A stretch of DNA of 64,000 nucleotides, taken from positions 62,001 through 126,000 of the forward strand of contig JANXLU010000019.1 in the NCBI GenBank assembly GCA_025354985.1, read 5' to 3'. The stretch's first letter is position 1; every line of letters begins with the position of its first letter. This document shows positions 37,754 through 46,050 of the stretch, one piece after another. The notes below the pieces were generated by a model. That model was given only the letters and a program-made list of their open reading frames with translations, searched no databases and was not told the DNA's origin. A program made the translations under genes and the position numbers. Source of the stretch: Chloroflexota bacterium (GTDB lineage: Bacteria > Chloroflexota > Anaerolineae > J036 > Brachytrichaceae).

Positions 37754-38446
37754 ATGAAGACTTGGAATCAGGCATTGCTGACGCGCTTCAGCTTTAGCTC
37801 AGGCACGTTGATCCTGAGCTCTGCCCTGTGTGCCGCGATGCTGCTTGTGCGCGCCATCGCCTATGGAGATTTAGCATACTGGTTTCTGGGGTGGAATCTG
37901 GCGCTGGCATGGATTCCACTGATGGCGGCCTCCGGTGCAGCCATGGCCGTGCAGAGGGGTGCGCGCATTGGCTGGCTGATCGCCGCTCCCCTTCTGCTCA
38001 TATGGGTTGTGTTTCTGCCAAATGCGCCCTATTTGATCACCGACATGGTTCATTGGCGACCGCAGTCAAACTGGCAGGGTTGGTTTGAGCTCTTGATGTT
38101 TATGACCTTTGCCTGGACCGGTTGTTTGCTGGGCATTGCCTCGGTTCGGCTCTTGCAAGAAGTGGTAATTGCAAGGTTGGGTGCGCTTGCCGGATGGCTG
38201 CTGGTTTTGCTCGCATCGGCGGCAAGCGGAATCGGCGTATACGTTGGGCGATTTTTGCGCTTCAACAGCTGGGATCTGGCCTCGGCTTCTGGTGATGACG
38301 TTGTGATGCAGACGCTTGGATTGTTGCTTCATCCGCGCCGCAATGCCCTGCCACTTGCGTTCTCAGCCACACTCGCCGTGTTCTTTCTTGTCGTGTATAC
38401 CACCATGTTCGCCATCGGCGCGCGCAACCGTTCCACCGCGACGTAG
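37754..38446 (+). CDS. DUF1361 membrane protein
   Basis: 230 residues with about six membrane helices. Family DUF1361 is recognised from AYWFLGWNLALAWIPLMAA, LLLIWVVFLPNAPYLITDMVHW (the conserved LPNAPY-ITD segment) and IGVYVGRFLRFNSWDL. The function of the family is unknown. Start at ATG 37754, preceded by GGAG; a GTG three bases earlier is an alternative. It stands alone on the plus strand, 14 bp before the next GNAT gene, which may be co-transcribed. Confidence 0.8.
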   Translation: MKTWNQALLTRFSFSSGTLILSSALCAAMLLVRAIAYGDLAYWFLGWNLALAWIPLMAASGAAMAVQRGARIGWLIAAPLLLIWVVFLPNAPYLITDMVHWRPQSNWQGWFELLMFMTFAWTGCLLGIASVRLLQEVVIARLGALAGWLLVLLASAASGIGVYVGRFLRFNSWDLASASGDDVVMQTLGLLLHPRRNALPLAFSATLAVFFLVVYTTMFAIGARNRSTAT

Positions 38447-38459
38447 AATTTGTCTTATC

Positions 38460-38954
38460 ATGCCGCCCACGATTTTCATACGCGCGACCGAACTTTCCGA
38501 TGTGGAGGCACTACAGCGGCTTTCCACCGGTCCCAAGGCGGTTTGGGGAACGCTGCAGATGCCCTTCACCTCCATAGAGTTCTATCGCAAGCGCACGACT
38601 GAGCGACCCGACAACGTCCACTCACTGGTCGCTGTCGTCGAAAGCGATGTCGTTGGAAACCTGGGGCTAAATGTGTCCACGGCGCTTCGCCGCCGCCACT
38701 GCGGTGCGATCGGCATGATTGTTCGCGATGATTGGCATGGTCGTGGCGTTGGCAGCGCGCTGCTGCGTGAGGCACTGTCGTTGGCCGACAATTGGTTGAA
38801 TCTTAAGAGGGTCGAATTGGATGTCTACGTGGACAATAGTGCCGCAATCGCGCTGTATACAAAGTTTGGCTTTGAGCAGGAAGGCGTGTTGCGCGCGTTT
38901 GCCTTTCGCGATGGCGCCTATGTGGACGTTTTGGCCATGGCCCGCGTGCGGTAA
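38460..38954 (+). CDS. GNAT N-acetyltransferase (YhhY-like)
   Basis: 164 residues from ATG 38460; an upstream open stretch from 38316 is antisense-like and overlaps DUF1361. GNAT motif A is clear: GMIVRDDWHGRGVGSALLREAL, the acetyl-CoA pyrophosphate loop. Motif B follows with VELDVYVDNSAAIALYTKFGFEQEG. The closest pattern is the YhhY/amino-acid N-acetyltransferase type; substrate unknown. It starts 13 bp after DUF1361. Confidence 0.8.
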   Translation: MPPTIFIRATELSDVEALQRLSTGPKAVWGTLQMPFTSIEFYRKRTTERPDNVHSLVAVVESDVVGNLGLNVSTALRRRHCGAIGMIVRDDWHGRGVGSALLREALSLADNWLNLKRVELDVYVDNSAAIALYTKFGFEQEGVLRAFAFRDGAYVDVLAMARVR

Positions 38955-39017
38955 GGGGTCGGACGCCAGCGGCAGGCACACTGCCTCTGCGACATAATTG
39001 ATATCTTCCACGATTGT

Positions 39018-39608
39018 ATGACCGCGAAAAAAACTTCTGGCGAACCGACAATTGCCAGCTTTGCCACCCCACAGGATTGGTCCGCATGGCTGGTGGAGCA
39101 CCATGCCGAGCCCGACGGTGTCTGGATGCGCATCTCAAAAAAGGGCGCATCAATCCTGACCATTAACTATCAGCAAGCGCTTGATGAGGCGCTGGCGTGG
39201 GGATGGATCGATGGCCTGAAGAGGCCGATTGACGCGGAGTTTTGGATGCAGCGATTTACGCCTCGGCGGCCCAAAAGCATCTGGTCCGTCGTGAACCGTG
39301 ACAAGGCGCTGGCCTTGATAAGCAGTGGGCGAATGACCCCTGCCGGGCTCCGTGAGATCGAACGCGCCAAGGCTGATGGCCGCTGGGACAGGGCCTATGA
39401 ATCGCAATCCACTGCTGCGGAACCAGCCGATTTGTTGGCTGCGCTCGCGCAAAATCCCAAGGCCGCGGTGTTCTATCGCACGCTCAATCGGGTGAATCGT
39501 TATGCCATTTTGTTTCGGCTGCAAAATGTGAAGAAAGCTGAAACCCGCGCGCGCAAACTGTCGCAGTTCGTAGAGATGCTGGCGCGCGAAGAAAAAATCT
39601 ATCCGTAA
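39018..39608 (+). CDS. YdeI/OmpD-associated family protein
   Basis: 196 residues, cytoplasmic. The family pattern is strong: SFATPQDWSAWLVEHHAEPDGVWMRISKKG, then LDEALAWGWIDGLKRPID, the RFTPRRPKSIWSVVNRDKALALISSGRMTPAGLREIERAKADGRWDRAY block, and a helical C-terminus. These proteins are annotated as bacteriocin-protection (YdeI) proteins in enterobacteria, but their biochemical role is not established. It is followed by a GC-rich hairpin. Confidence 0.85.
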   Translation: MTAKKTSGEPTIASFATPQDWSAWLVEHHAEPDGVWMRISKKGASILTINYQQALDEALAWGWIDGLKRPIDAEFWMQRFTPRRPKSIWSVVNRDKALALISSGRMTPAGLREIERAKADGRWDRAYESQSTAAEPADLLAALAQNPKAAVFYRTLNRVNRYAILFRLQNVKKAETRARKLSQFVEMLAREEKIYP

Positions 39609-39628
39609 GCGGGCCGGCCCGCTTTCCC
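39607..39628 (+). terminator. GC-rich hairpin after the YdeI gene
   Basis: AAGCGGG (39607-39613), CCGG loop, CCCGCTT (39618-39624), then TTCCCC. The 7-bp perfect stem overlaps the YdeI stop codon. The T-run is weak. Confidence 0.45.
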
Positions 39629-39745
39629 CTGGTACACCGTGGTTCTCTGCCGCTCAACTAGCAGCAACGTATGCTCATCCAGCACGCACGCAAACCAGGG
39701 CGGGTCAGTGCGCAGTGAAATATCCAACGGTTGCGATTCTATGAG

Positions 39746-40765
39746 TCACTGAGTACTATTCGCGTCAACAGGCACCGCTTGAGGATCCGCCACCAGCAGC
39801 ATCTTGCCCGCGGTCATGTCCGCCACATAGGCATCAAGTGCATGCTGCGCGCCAGACAGCGGCACGCGTTTGCGGATCGGCGTATGCAGGTCGATGGCTG
39901 CCAGCGACTGCGCACGCTGCGCAAGGCGTAGCGATTGCAATAGGCTTTTGCCCTCAATCCAATTTGACAGAAACCAGCCGTCAAAGTGCAAATCCTTGAC
40001 GAGCGCCGTGCGCGCATCGATCATGCAATCCTGAAGCGACAGGCGTGAATAGAGCAGGATGGTGCTGCCGCGTGGTGCGGCCTCGGCCAGCTGTTGGGTC
40101 ATGGTCCCGCCGATGGCGTCCAGCAACAGGGTCGCGTGCAGCCGTTTTGTAAGCGTCTGTAGTTGTGCTTCAAAATCCGCCGTGCTGCTGTCCAGCACGT
40201 GCTCGGCGCCCTGGGCGCGCAATTGCTGCACCTGGGCATCCCGACGCACGATGTGAATCACCGGGATGGCGTGCCGGCGGAACAGCCGGGCGATCATGCC
40301 GCCAAGTGCGCTGGCGGCCGCGGTGCTGACCACGGCCCGGTGTCGGCCGCGCTGAGCAAGCTCGAGAAAGGCCAGCGCGCTCAACGGATTGACAAGCAAG
40401 GTCGCACCCTGCTCCATGCTCACGCCGTGGTTAAGTGGAATGCACTGGCTTGCGCTGGTCACCATGTACTCCGCCCACGCACCGTCGCCCGCAAGTTCTG
40501 CTGCACACGTCACGCGACGCCCGACAAACAATCGACCGCGCAATCCGGGGCCGGCCTTGACCACCGTGCCGCTGCCTTCCAGCCCCGGCACAAATGGATA
40601 GCTGCGGGTGCCGCTGTAGTTAAAGCCCATCAGCGCGCCCAGATCGGATGGATTGATCGGTGATGCCGCCATGCGCACAAGCACTTGGCCGGGCCCCGGC
40701 GTAGGCACCGGCACCTCGCGCACGCTCAGCTTGCCATTTGCCGCGTCTTGATGCACTGCCAGCAT
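39746..40765 (-). CDS. Medium-chain zinc-independent dehydrogenase (quinone oxidoreductase-like)
   Basis: 339 residues. The N-terminal GroES-like domain includes PVPTPGPGQVLVRMAASPINPSDLGALMG and FVPGLEGSGTVV. The Rossmann half has VVSTAAASALGGMIARLFRRHAIPVIHIVRRD for NADPH and later LLDAIGGTMTQQLAE. Zinc ligands of alcohol dehydrogenase are absent, so it fits NADPH:quinone reductase / 2-enal reductase types. Its ATG overlaps the stop of the upstream beta-helix gene by one base (TAATG), an unusual pairing of a cytosolic enzyme with a secreted protein. Confidence 0.8.
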   Translation of the reverse strand: MLAVHQDAANGKLSVREVPVPTPGPGQVLVRMAASPINPSDLGALMGFNYSGTRSYPFVPGLEGSGTVVKAGPGLRGRLFVGRRVTCAAELAGDGAWAEYMVTSASQCIPLNHGVSMEQGATLLVNPLSALAFLELAQRGRHRAVVSTAAASALGGMIARLFRRHAIPVIHIVRRDAQVQQLRAQGAEHVLDSSTADFEAQLQTLTKRLHATLLLDAIGGTMTQQLAEAAPRGSTILLYSRLSLQDCMIDARTALVKDLHFDGWFLSNWIEGKSLLQSLRLAQRAQSLAAIDLHTPIRKRVPLSGAQHALDAYVADMTAGKMLLVADPQAVPVDANSTQ

Positions 40766-42357
40766 TATTGGGATTTCATCAGGAAGGCCAGGAAGGTTTG
40801 ACGCTTGCTGGTTTTTGGCTTGGCCGTCGCGGTCGGCGTCGTCGTTGCAGTTACAGTTGGTGAACCCGTCGGCGTCACCGTGACAGTCGGTGTCAGCGTG
40901 CTCGTCACCGTTAGGCTGATCGTCGGTGTTCGGGTGGGGGTGATCGTTGCGGTGTTGGTCGCCGTTCCTGTGCTCGTCGAAGTCCCGGTCGGTGTCACCG
41001 TCCCAGTGCTCGTTGATGTCGCAGTATTCGTCGGAGTGCCGGTTTGAGTCGCAGTCCCGGTCACTGTTGCGGTGGATGTCTTGGTCCCGGTTGGCGTCAC
41101 CGTGCTTGTGCTCGTCGGTGTACCCGTCTGCGTAGGCGTCTGTGTCACAAACCCGGGCGCCTGGCGCTCGACTGCGCCGATATCACAAAGTGAGGTATCC
41201 GGGCGCGGATATCCGCGCTGATCGATGGCAACACCGCTAATGCATGCGCCTTTGTCAACCAGCGGGCTGGTCGGCCCTGGCAGCATCGTAAACGTGGCGC
41301 CGCCATTGTCCTGCAGCGCTCCAAGCAATGCCGGTGTATTGCTAGTGTCGGTAGTTGCCGTGAGCACGCTTGAGCAGGATCCGTCATCGGCCAGGTTGGT
41401 TCCCAGCGACACGATCCCGCCGTTGCCAAACGAACAATTGCTGCCGACACCGCTCACCACAAAGACGGAATTCTGCAGCGTGGCCACGTTTGCCCCGGCA
41501 TCATAGATTGTGGCGCCCTGGCTCGCTGTATTCTGCCCAAGGGTGCTATTTTGTATCAGGAAGCTTGCGGCCTGGGCATATAGCCCGCCTCCGTTGTTGT
41601 TGCTGGAGCCATTGGCTGCGATGGTGCTATTTCGGATGTTCAAGCTGCAGTAGTAACAGTCGATACCACCACCAAACCCAATAGTTATGTTGTGATCAAT
41701 GGTTGATCGATCAATGTTCGTAAGCCCGGCCTGAGCATAGATTCCGCCGCCATCATTGGCCGCGCTGTTGTGCGAGATCGCGCTGCCGTTGATCGTCAAC
41801 GTGCCACTGGAGTTATAGATCGCTCCACCGAATCCCGCGCCAGTAATGTGCGACCCGGTGATGATGACCGAGTTTAGCGTCACAAACCCGGTATCAATAT
41901 TGATTGCCCCGCCATTGCCTGTTCCGCTTCCACCCGTCAGCGTCGCGTTGTTCAAGGTCAACGTATCCGTCACCGACAGGTTTCGGTTTCCAACTGCTGC
42001 GGTGATGACGTGACCGTTGCCATTGATGGTGATGGTCGAGGTGATCACCGCCTCGACGGTTTCGGTCACATCCGCCGACAGATCAATGGTATCCGCACCG
42101 GAACCGGCCGGGCACCCACCCACCGCGCTGTCCATGTTCGCGGCCATGATCGCATCATTAAACGTGCAAGCACCCCCGACCGTGATGCCCGCTTGCGGCG
42201 CGGCCTGCGGCCGCACCCAAAAAAGCAATCCACACAAGACAAGCAGCGCGAGCACCGGTGCAGCGGTAATAACCGTTCGGGGACCTCTGCGTGTTATGGA
42301 ACGTTTGTTTATGATGATGTCACCTCTGGCGTTGCGATTGCTTGACGGCGCAGCCAT
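40765..42357 (-). CDS. Secreted right-handed beta-helix protein with Thr/Pro-rich C-terminal region
   Basis: 530 residues from ATG 42357, supported by GGAGGG 8 nt upstream. The N-terminal hydrophobic helix (~25-45) is a signal or anchor, preceded by RRGPR. Residues ~60-395 are repeated short beta segments typical of parallel beta-helix / polymorphic-membrane-protein-like folds (GGAIYNSSGTLTINGSAISHN, NNGGGLYAQAASFLIQNSTL). They end at the choice-of-anchor-like block DQRGYPRPDTSLCDIGAVERQ. The last ~130 residues are Thr/Pro/Ser repeats with a short hydrophobic end (TFLAFLMKSQ). It is probably a surface adhesin-like or anchored protein, divergent from the AKR gene across 31 bp. Confidence 0.8.
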   Translation of the reverse strand: MAAPSSNRNARGDIIINKRSITRRGPRTVITAAPVLALLVLCGLLFWVRPQAAPQAGITVGGACTFNDAIMAANMDSAVGGCPAGSGADTIDLSADVTETVEAVITSTITINGNGHVITAAVGNRNLSVTDTLTLNNATLTGGSGTGNGGAINIDTGFVTLNSVIITGSHITGAGFGGAIYNSSGTLTINGSAISHNSAANDGGGIYAQAGLTNIDRSTIDHNITIGFGGGIDCYYCSLNIRNSTIAANGSSNNNGGGLYAQAASFLIQNSTLGQNTASQGATIYDAGANVATLQNSVFVVSGVGSNCSFGNGGIVSLGTNLADDGSCSSVLTATTDTSNTPALLGALQDNGGATFTMLPGPTSPLVDKGACISGVAIDQRGYPRPDTSLCDIGAVERQAPGFVTQTPTQTGTPTSTSTVTPTGTKTSTATVTGTATQTGTPTNTATSTSTGTVTPTGTSTSTGTATNTATITPTRTPTISLTVTSTLTPTVTVTPTGSPTVTATTTPTATAKPKTSKRQTFLAFLMKSQ

Positions 42358-42388
42358 TTTAGCGCCCTCCGGCAATACAATAACAGGC

Positions 42389-43303
42389 ATGACAACTCTT
42401 CCCATGCGAACACTCGGACGAACCGGCTTACAGGTGACCCAACTCAGCTACGGCGCAATGGAAGTGCGCGGACGCCGCATCTGGGGCGGTCGACCATGCA
42501 CCTCGGATCAGGCCGGGACGATCCTCAACGCTGTCGTGGACGCGGGGATTAACTTTATCGACACCGCCAATGACTATGGCACCAGTGAGCTCTTTATTGG
42601 CCGGCATTTGGCCAAACGCCGCGATCAGTTTGCCATCGCCACCAAGTGTGGCTGCCACATGCAGCACGCGGGCGACCACGACGAAACCCCGCACGTGTGG
42701 ACCCGCGAAAACCTGCTGCGCAACATCGCCGATTCGCTGCAGAAGATGGACACCGATCACGTTGACATCCTGCAACTTCACAACCCCGACGTCGAGGCCT
42801 GCGAACGTGCCAACCTTGTGGATGTGCTCAACGAGATTAAGCGATCCGGCGCAGCTAAATGGATCGGATGCTCGTCCACTTCGCCGCACCTGAAGACCTA
42901 TATTGGCTGGGGTGTGTTTGATGTCTTTCAAATCCCCTATTCCGCGCTTGAGCGCCAGCATGAGAACCTGATCACCGCTGCCGCCATGGCCGGCGCCGGG
43001 ATCATCATCCGCGGCGGCGTAGCCAGGGGTGCACCAGGGGCCGGTCTGGGCAATGCCGATCGCTGGGCCGGCTTTGAGAAAGCCAAGTTGGACGAGCTTC
43101 GTGCGCCCGGCGAGAGCCGCACCGCCTTCCTGTTGCGATTCACCCTTAGCCATCCACATTGCGACACCACTATCGTGGGCACCATGCACCCGGAGCATCT
43201 CCAGGAAAACCTGACCGTTGCCGCGCAGGGTGGGTTGCCCACGGACGTGTATGCCGAGGCTAAGACTCGATTAACCGCGGCGGGCATTGTGCCCGAAGCC
43301 TAA
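42389..43303 (+). CDS. Aldo/keto reductase
   Basis: 304 residues from ATG 42389; ATG 42404 is a possible alternative. It begins MRTLGRTGLQVTQLSYGAMEV, a typical AKR opening. The catalytic tetrad is visible: Asp and Tyr in NFIDTANDYGTSE, Lys in FAIATKCG and His in DHVDILQLHNPD. The NADPH-site region is ILRGGVARGAPG-like and near the C-terminus SHPHCDTTIVGTMHPEHLQENL. It reduces aldehydes or ketones with NADPH; the substrate is unknown. The SGNH hydrolase gene follows 38 bp later. Confidence 0.88.
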   Translation: MTTLPMRTLGRTGLQVTQLSYGAMEVRGRRIWGGRPCTSDQAGTILNAVVDAGINFIDTANDYGTSELFIGRHLAKRRDQFAIATKCGCHMQHAGDHDETPHVWTRENLLRNIADSLQKMDTDHVDILQLHNPDVEACERANLVDVLNEIKRSGAAKWIGCSSTSPHLKTYIGWGVFDVFQIPYSALERQHENLITAAAMAGAGIIIRGGVARGAPGAGLGNADRWAGFEKAKLDELRAPGESRTAFLLRFTLSHPHCDTTIVGTMHPEHLQENLTVAAQGGLPTDVYAEAKTRLTAAGIVPEA

Positions 43304-43341
43304 AGCCAATCCGTCTCAAACCCCTCACCCCAAGAGCCAAC

Positions 43342-43992
43342 ATGATTATTGAAAACAACAGCAAACTCGTGATGATTGGTGACTCCATTACAGACTGTGG
43401 GCGTGCCCGCCCGGTGGGCGAGGGGTTGTTTGATGCCCTCGGCAAGGGTTATGTGGCCGCCATCGAGGCCACGCTCACCGCCGCGGCGCCCGAGCGGCGC
43501 ATCCGGGTAGTGAACATGGGCACGTCCGGTAACACTGTGCGCGACCTTAAAGCGCGTTGGCAAACCGATGTCGTCGACCTGAATCCGGACTGGCTTTCGA
43601 TCATGATCGGAATCAACGATGTGTGGCGTCAGTTTGACTCGCCGCTGCAGACCGATCAGCATGTGCTCATCAGCGACTATGCGACCACGCTTGAGGCGCT
43701 GGTGTCGTCAACTCGGCCATCACTAAAAGGGCTGGTGCTAATGACGCCGTACATCATCGAACCCAACCGGGACGACGCCATGCGGGTGGTCATGGACGCG
43801 TATGGCGCGATTGCGAAAGACATTGGTGCGCGTTATAGCGCCGTTGTCATTGATACCCAGGCCGCTCTTGATCGCGTACTCGCAACGTTGCACCCAATGG
43901 CCCTGGCCTGGGATCGCATTCATCCCAATGCCGCCGGCCACATGGTGCTGGCACGGGCATTCCTTCAGGCGATCACTTTTATGTCCGACTGA
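43342..43992 (+). CDS. SGNH/GDSL hydrolase
   Basis: 216 residues without a signal peptide. All four blocks are present: LVMIGDSITDCGR (nucleophile Ser, block I), MGTSGNTVRDL (Gly, block II), IGINDVWRQ (Asn, block III) and WDRIHPNAAGHMV (Asp and His, block V). The family contains esterases, lipases and acetylxylan esterases, which cleave ester bonds. It follows the AKR gene by 38 bp, likely in one transcript. Confidence 0.88.
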   Translation: MIIENNSKLVMIGDSITDCGRARPVGEGLFDALGKGYVAAIEATLTAAAPERRIRVVNMGTSGNTVRDLKARWQTDVVDLNPDWLSIMIGINDVWRQFDSPLQTDQHVLISDYATTLEALVSSTRPSLKGLVLMTPYIIEPNRDDAMRVVMDAYGAIAKDIGARYSAVVIDTQAALDRVLATLHPMALAWDRIHPNAAGHMVLARAFLQAITFMSD

Positions 43993-44059
43993 TCCGCGCC
44001 GCTCCCGAACCATGCCCTAATCACGGCCTATCAGCAGCGTCCATCACCCATTTGGCGAC

Positions 44060-45777
44060 ATGCTGGCGCAGCTTCGCCACCGTTCTCCCGGTCTTACTCA
44101 GAGTCGACTGGCCGAACTGAACGGTTACGACCAGGCAATCCTGGTCCGCATGAACGCGGGAGGCAAGGACCTGACCGGTCCCAGCGGGCGCGAACGGGTC
44201 AACCGCATTTTGCAAACGCTGGTACAACTTGGTGTGCATCTCACCTTGGACGAGGCCAACGAACTGCTCGCGAGCGCGGTCATGCCTCCGCTGTTTGGGC
44301 AACAGCCAACCGAGGCACAGCTGCTTGCCCGTCTGTCGCCATCGCCAAACGGCCGCAAGGCTATTCGAACCAACCTGCCTGCGCCGCTCAGTGGGTTTGT
44401 CGGGCGGTCCGCCGAGCTGGCGGTTGCACGCGACTTGTTGGCGGGCACCAGGCTGCTCACCCTCACCGGTTCGGGCGGCTGCGGCAAGACCCGGCTAAGC
44501 CAGCGCCTGGCCGCTGAAGTGATGTACCAATTTGCCGATGGTATCTGGGTTGTTGAGTTGGCATCCGTGCTTGATCCCGCGCAAATCGCCCCAGCCGTTG
44601 TCGCCGCAATCGGTCTTGCGCTGGGCGAAAAGATCGCGCTTGACCGCCTGCAGGAATACTTGACGGACCGCATGGCCCTGATCATCCTCGATAATTGTGA
44701 ACACCTCATCGAAGGCGTGGCGGCATTTGTGCTCGCGATTCTGCGGGGCTGCCCGCGCATCACCATCCTGGCTACCAGCCGCGAAGCCTTGAACATCGAG
44801 GGTGAAACACCCTGGCGGGTGCCACCGCTGCGCCCCGCGGAAGCCGAGGAATTGTTTGTCAAGCGGGCCGCCGCCGCGCGCCACGAAGCGCCAGTGCAGG
44901 CGACAAACCCACTCGTGCGTGACATCTGCCGGCAGTTGGACGGCATGCCATTGGCCATCGAGCTTGCCGAGGCCGAGGCCTTTCTTGCGGATCAAGACCT
45001 GCCCAGGGAGCGCGTGCTGGCGGTGCTCGGCCGGCTCATCGCCAAGACTTTAATCGTCGTTGAGCAGATTAAAGAAGGCTTGCGCTATCGATACTTGGAG
45101 ACAATTCGCCAATACGCGCTGCTAAAACTCGAAGCCCTTGGTGGTGCGGCAGAGGTTGGCAGGATGCAACATCGGCATGCATCCGCCTTTCTTGCGCTGG
45201 CCAAGGACTCTCACAAGTGGCTGCATGGTCACGGTCAAGGGATCTGGCTGGCCAAAATGAGCCGCGAAAATCCAAATTTCCAGGCCACGTTATCTTGGAC
45301 GTTGGAGCTCGAACATGATAGTGTGCTGGGGTGCGGATTGTTGGGAGCGCTGTTTCACCACTGGTGGTTACAGTACGGCGTCCAATTCAACATTGACAAA
45401 TGGGTGGCCCTGGGTACTCGCCTGGCCAGTTCCGATTTGCCACCAGAAGTCCAAGTTACATGTGCGGATTTGCGATGGAACGAGGGCAGTTCGAATCAGC
45501 TCTAAAGCAAGCCGAAGAATCACTCGAAATAGCTCGACGTCTTGGCGAAGCCGCGCTGGAGTGCACGGCCAACAACCGAGTCGCACAGTGTCTTTATTTT
45601 CTGGGCGATTATGACGGTGCTGTCCAGAAGATCACAAGTTGCACTGAGTTCGCCCGTGATCGGTTGCCTGCCTTGCAGGTCGCTGACTGTCAGGTGGTGC
45701 TTGCGCGATTTTTTGCTTTCGCGCGGCAGCTTCAATGAAGCTCACGATCTTCTCAACCATGCCCTGCGTGTTCGTTT
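44060..45777 (+). pseudogene. Degraded LuxR/AfsR-like ATPase regulator
   Basis: The N-terminal ~80 residues contain an HTH-like element. An NB-ARC/AAA module follows with Walker A LTLTGSGGCGKTRLSQRLA (~140-160), Walker B ALIILDNCEHL and GMPLAIELA. Directly after LAIELA the protein jumps to the conserved VLAVLGRLIAKTLIVVE and YLETIRQYALLKLEALG, so about 85 residues of the winged-helix region are missing in frame. The frame then stops at 45505, while TPR-like helices continue in another frame (~45479-45730) and, past a TTTTTT run at ~45712, in a third up to ~45777, where homology ends. Three lesions and a lost 3' end mark it as non-functional. Confidence 0.8.
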
Positions 45778-45980
45778 ATGGCAGCGGCCGCGGGCAGTGC
45801 CGTGGTTGCCACGCCCACCGCCAGCCCTGACCCAGCCAGTGCGGTTGCACCCATAAAATTTCGCCGGCTAAATTTGCCGGCCCTGGATGTCTTTGCTGCT
45901 CCTGATCGTTCCTTTTTCCCAATCATCTTTGCCTCCGTTTCTGTTGTTCCGTTTCTGTTGGTCAATACTGTTGAATTCAT
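45753..45980 (-). pseudogene. 5' remnant of a Tat-exported protein gene
   Basis: From ATG 45980 the minus strand encodes a textbook twin-arginine signal peptide: basic n-region, FSRRNFMGATALAGSG, then Ala-rich LPAAAA cleavage site. It ends after residue ~66. The next codons (INEHAGHG, stop) are the reverse strand of the degraded regulator's TPR tail, so the mature protein has been lost. The junction is near 45777. The partner gene cannot be identified from the signal alone. Confidence 0.7.
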
Positions 45981-46050
45981 GGTTATCCACCGAACAACAC
46001 AATAGCGCCACCGAGGCTGAAATTATTGACAAATCTATCAACTTTTCGCG
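45778..46050. other. Junction-to-MlrC region without other genes
   Basis: Apart from the Tat-signal remnant on the minus strand (to 45980), about 70 bp to 46050 hold no recognisable gene or terminator. The region is A+T-rich at 45950-46050. The MlrC gene ends at 46051. Confidence 0.5.

Noticed and set aside
42017-42388. N-terminal extension of the aldo/keto reductase
   Set aside because: It overlaps the 5' end of the beta-helix gene on the other strand; the AKR signature begins right after ATG 42389.
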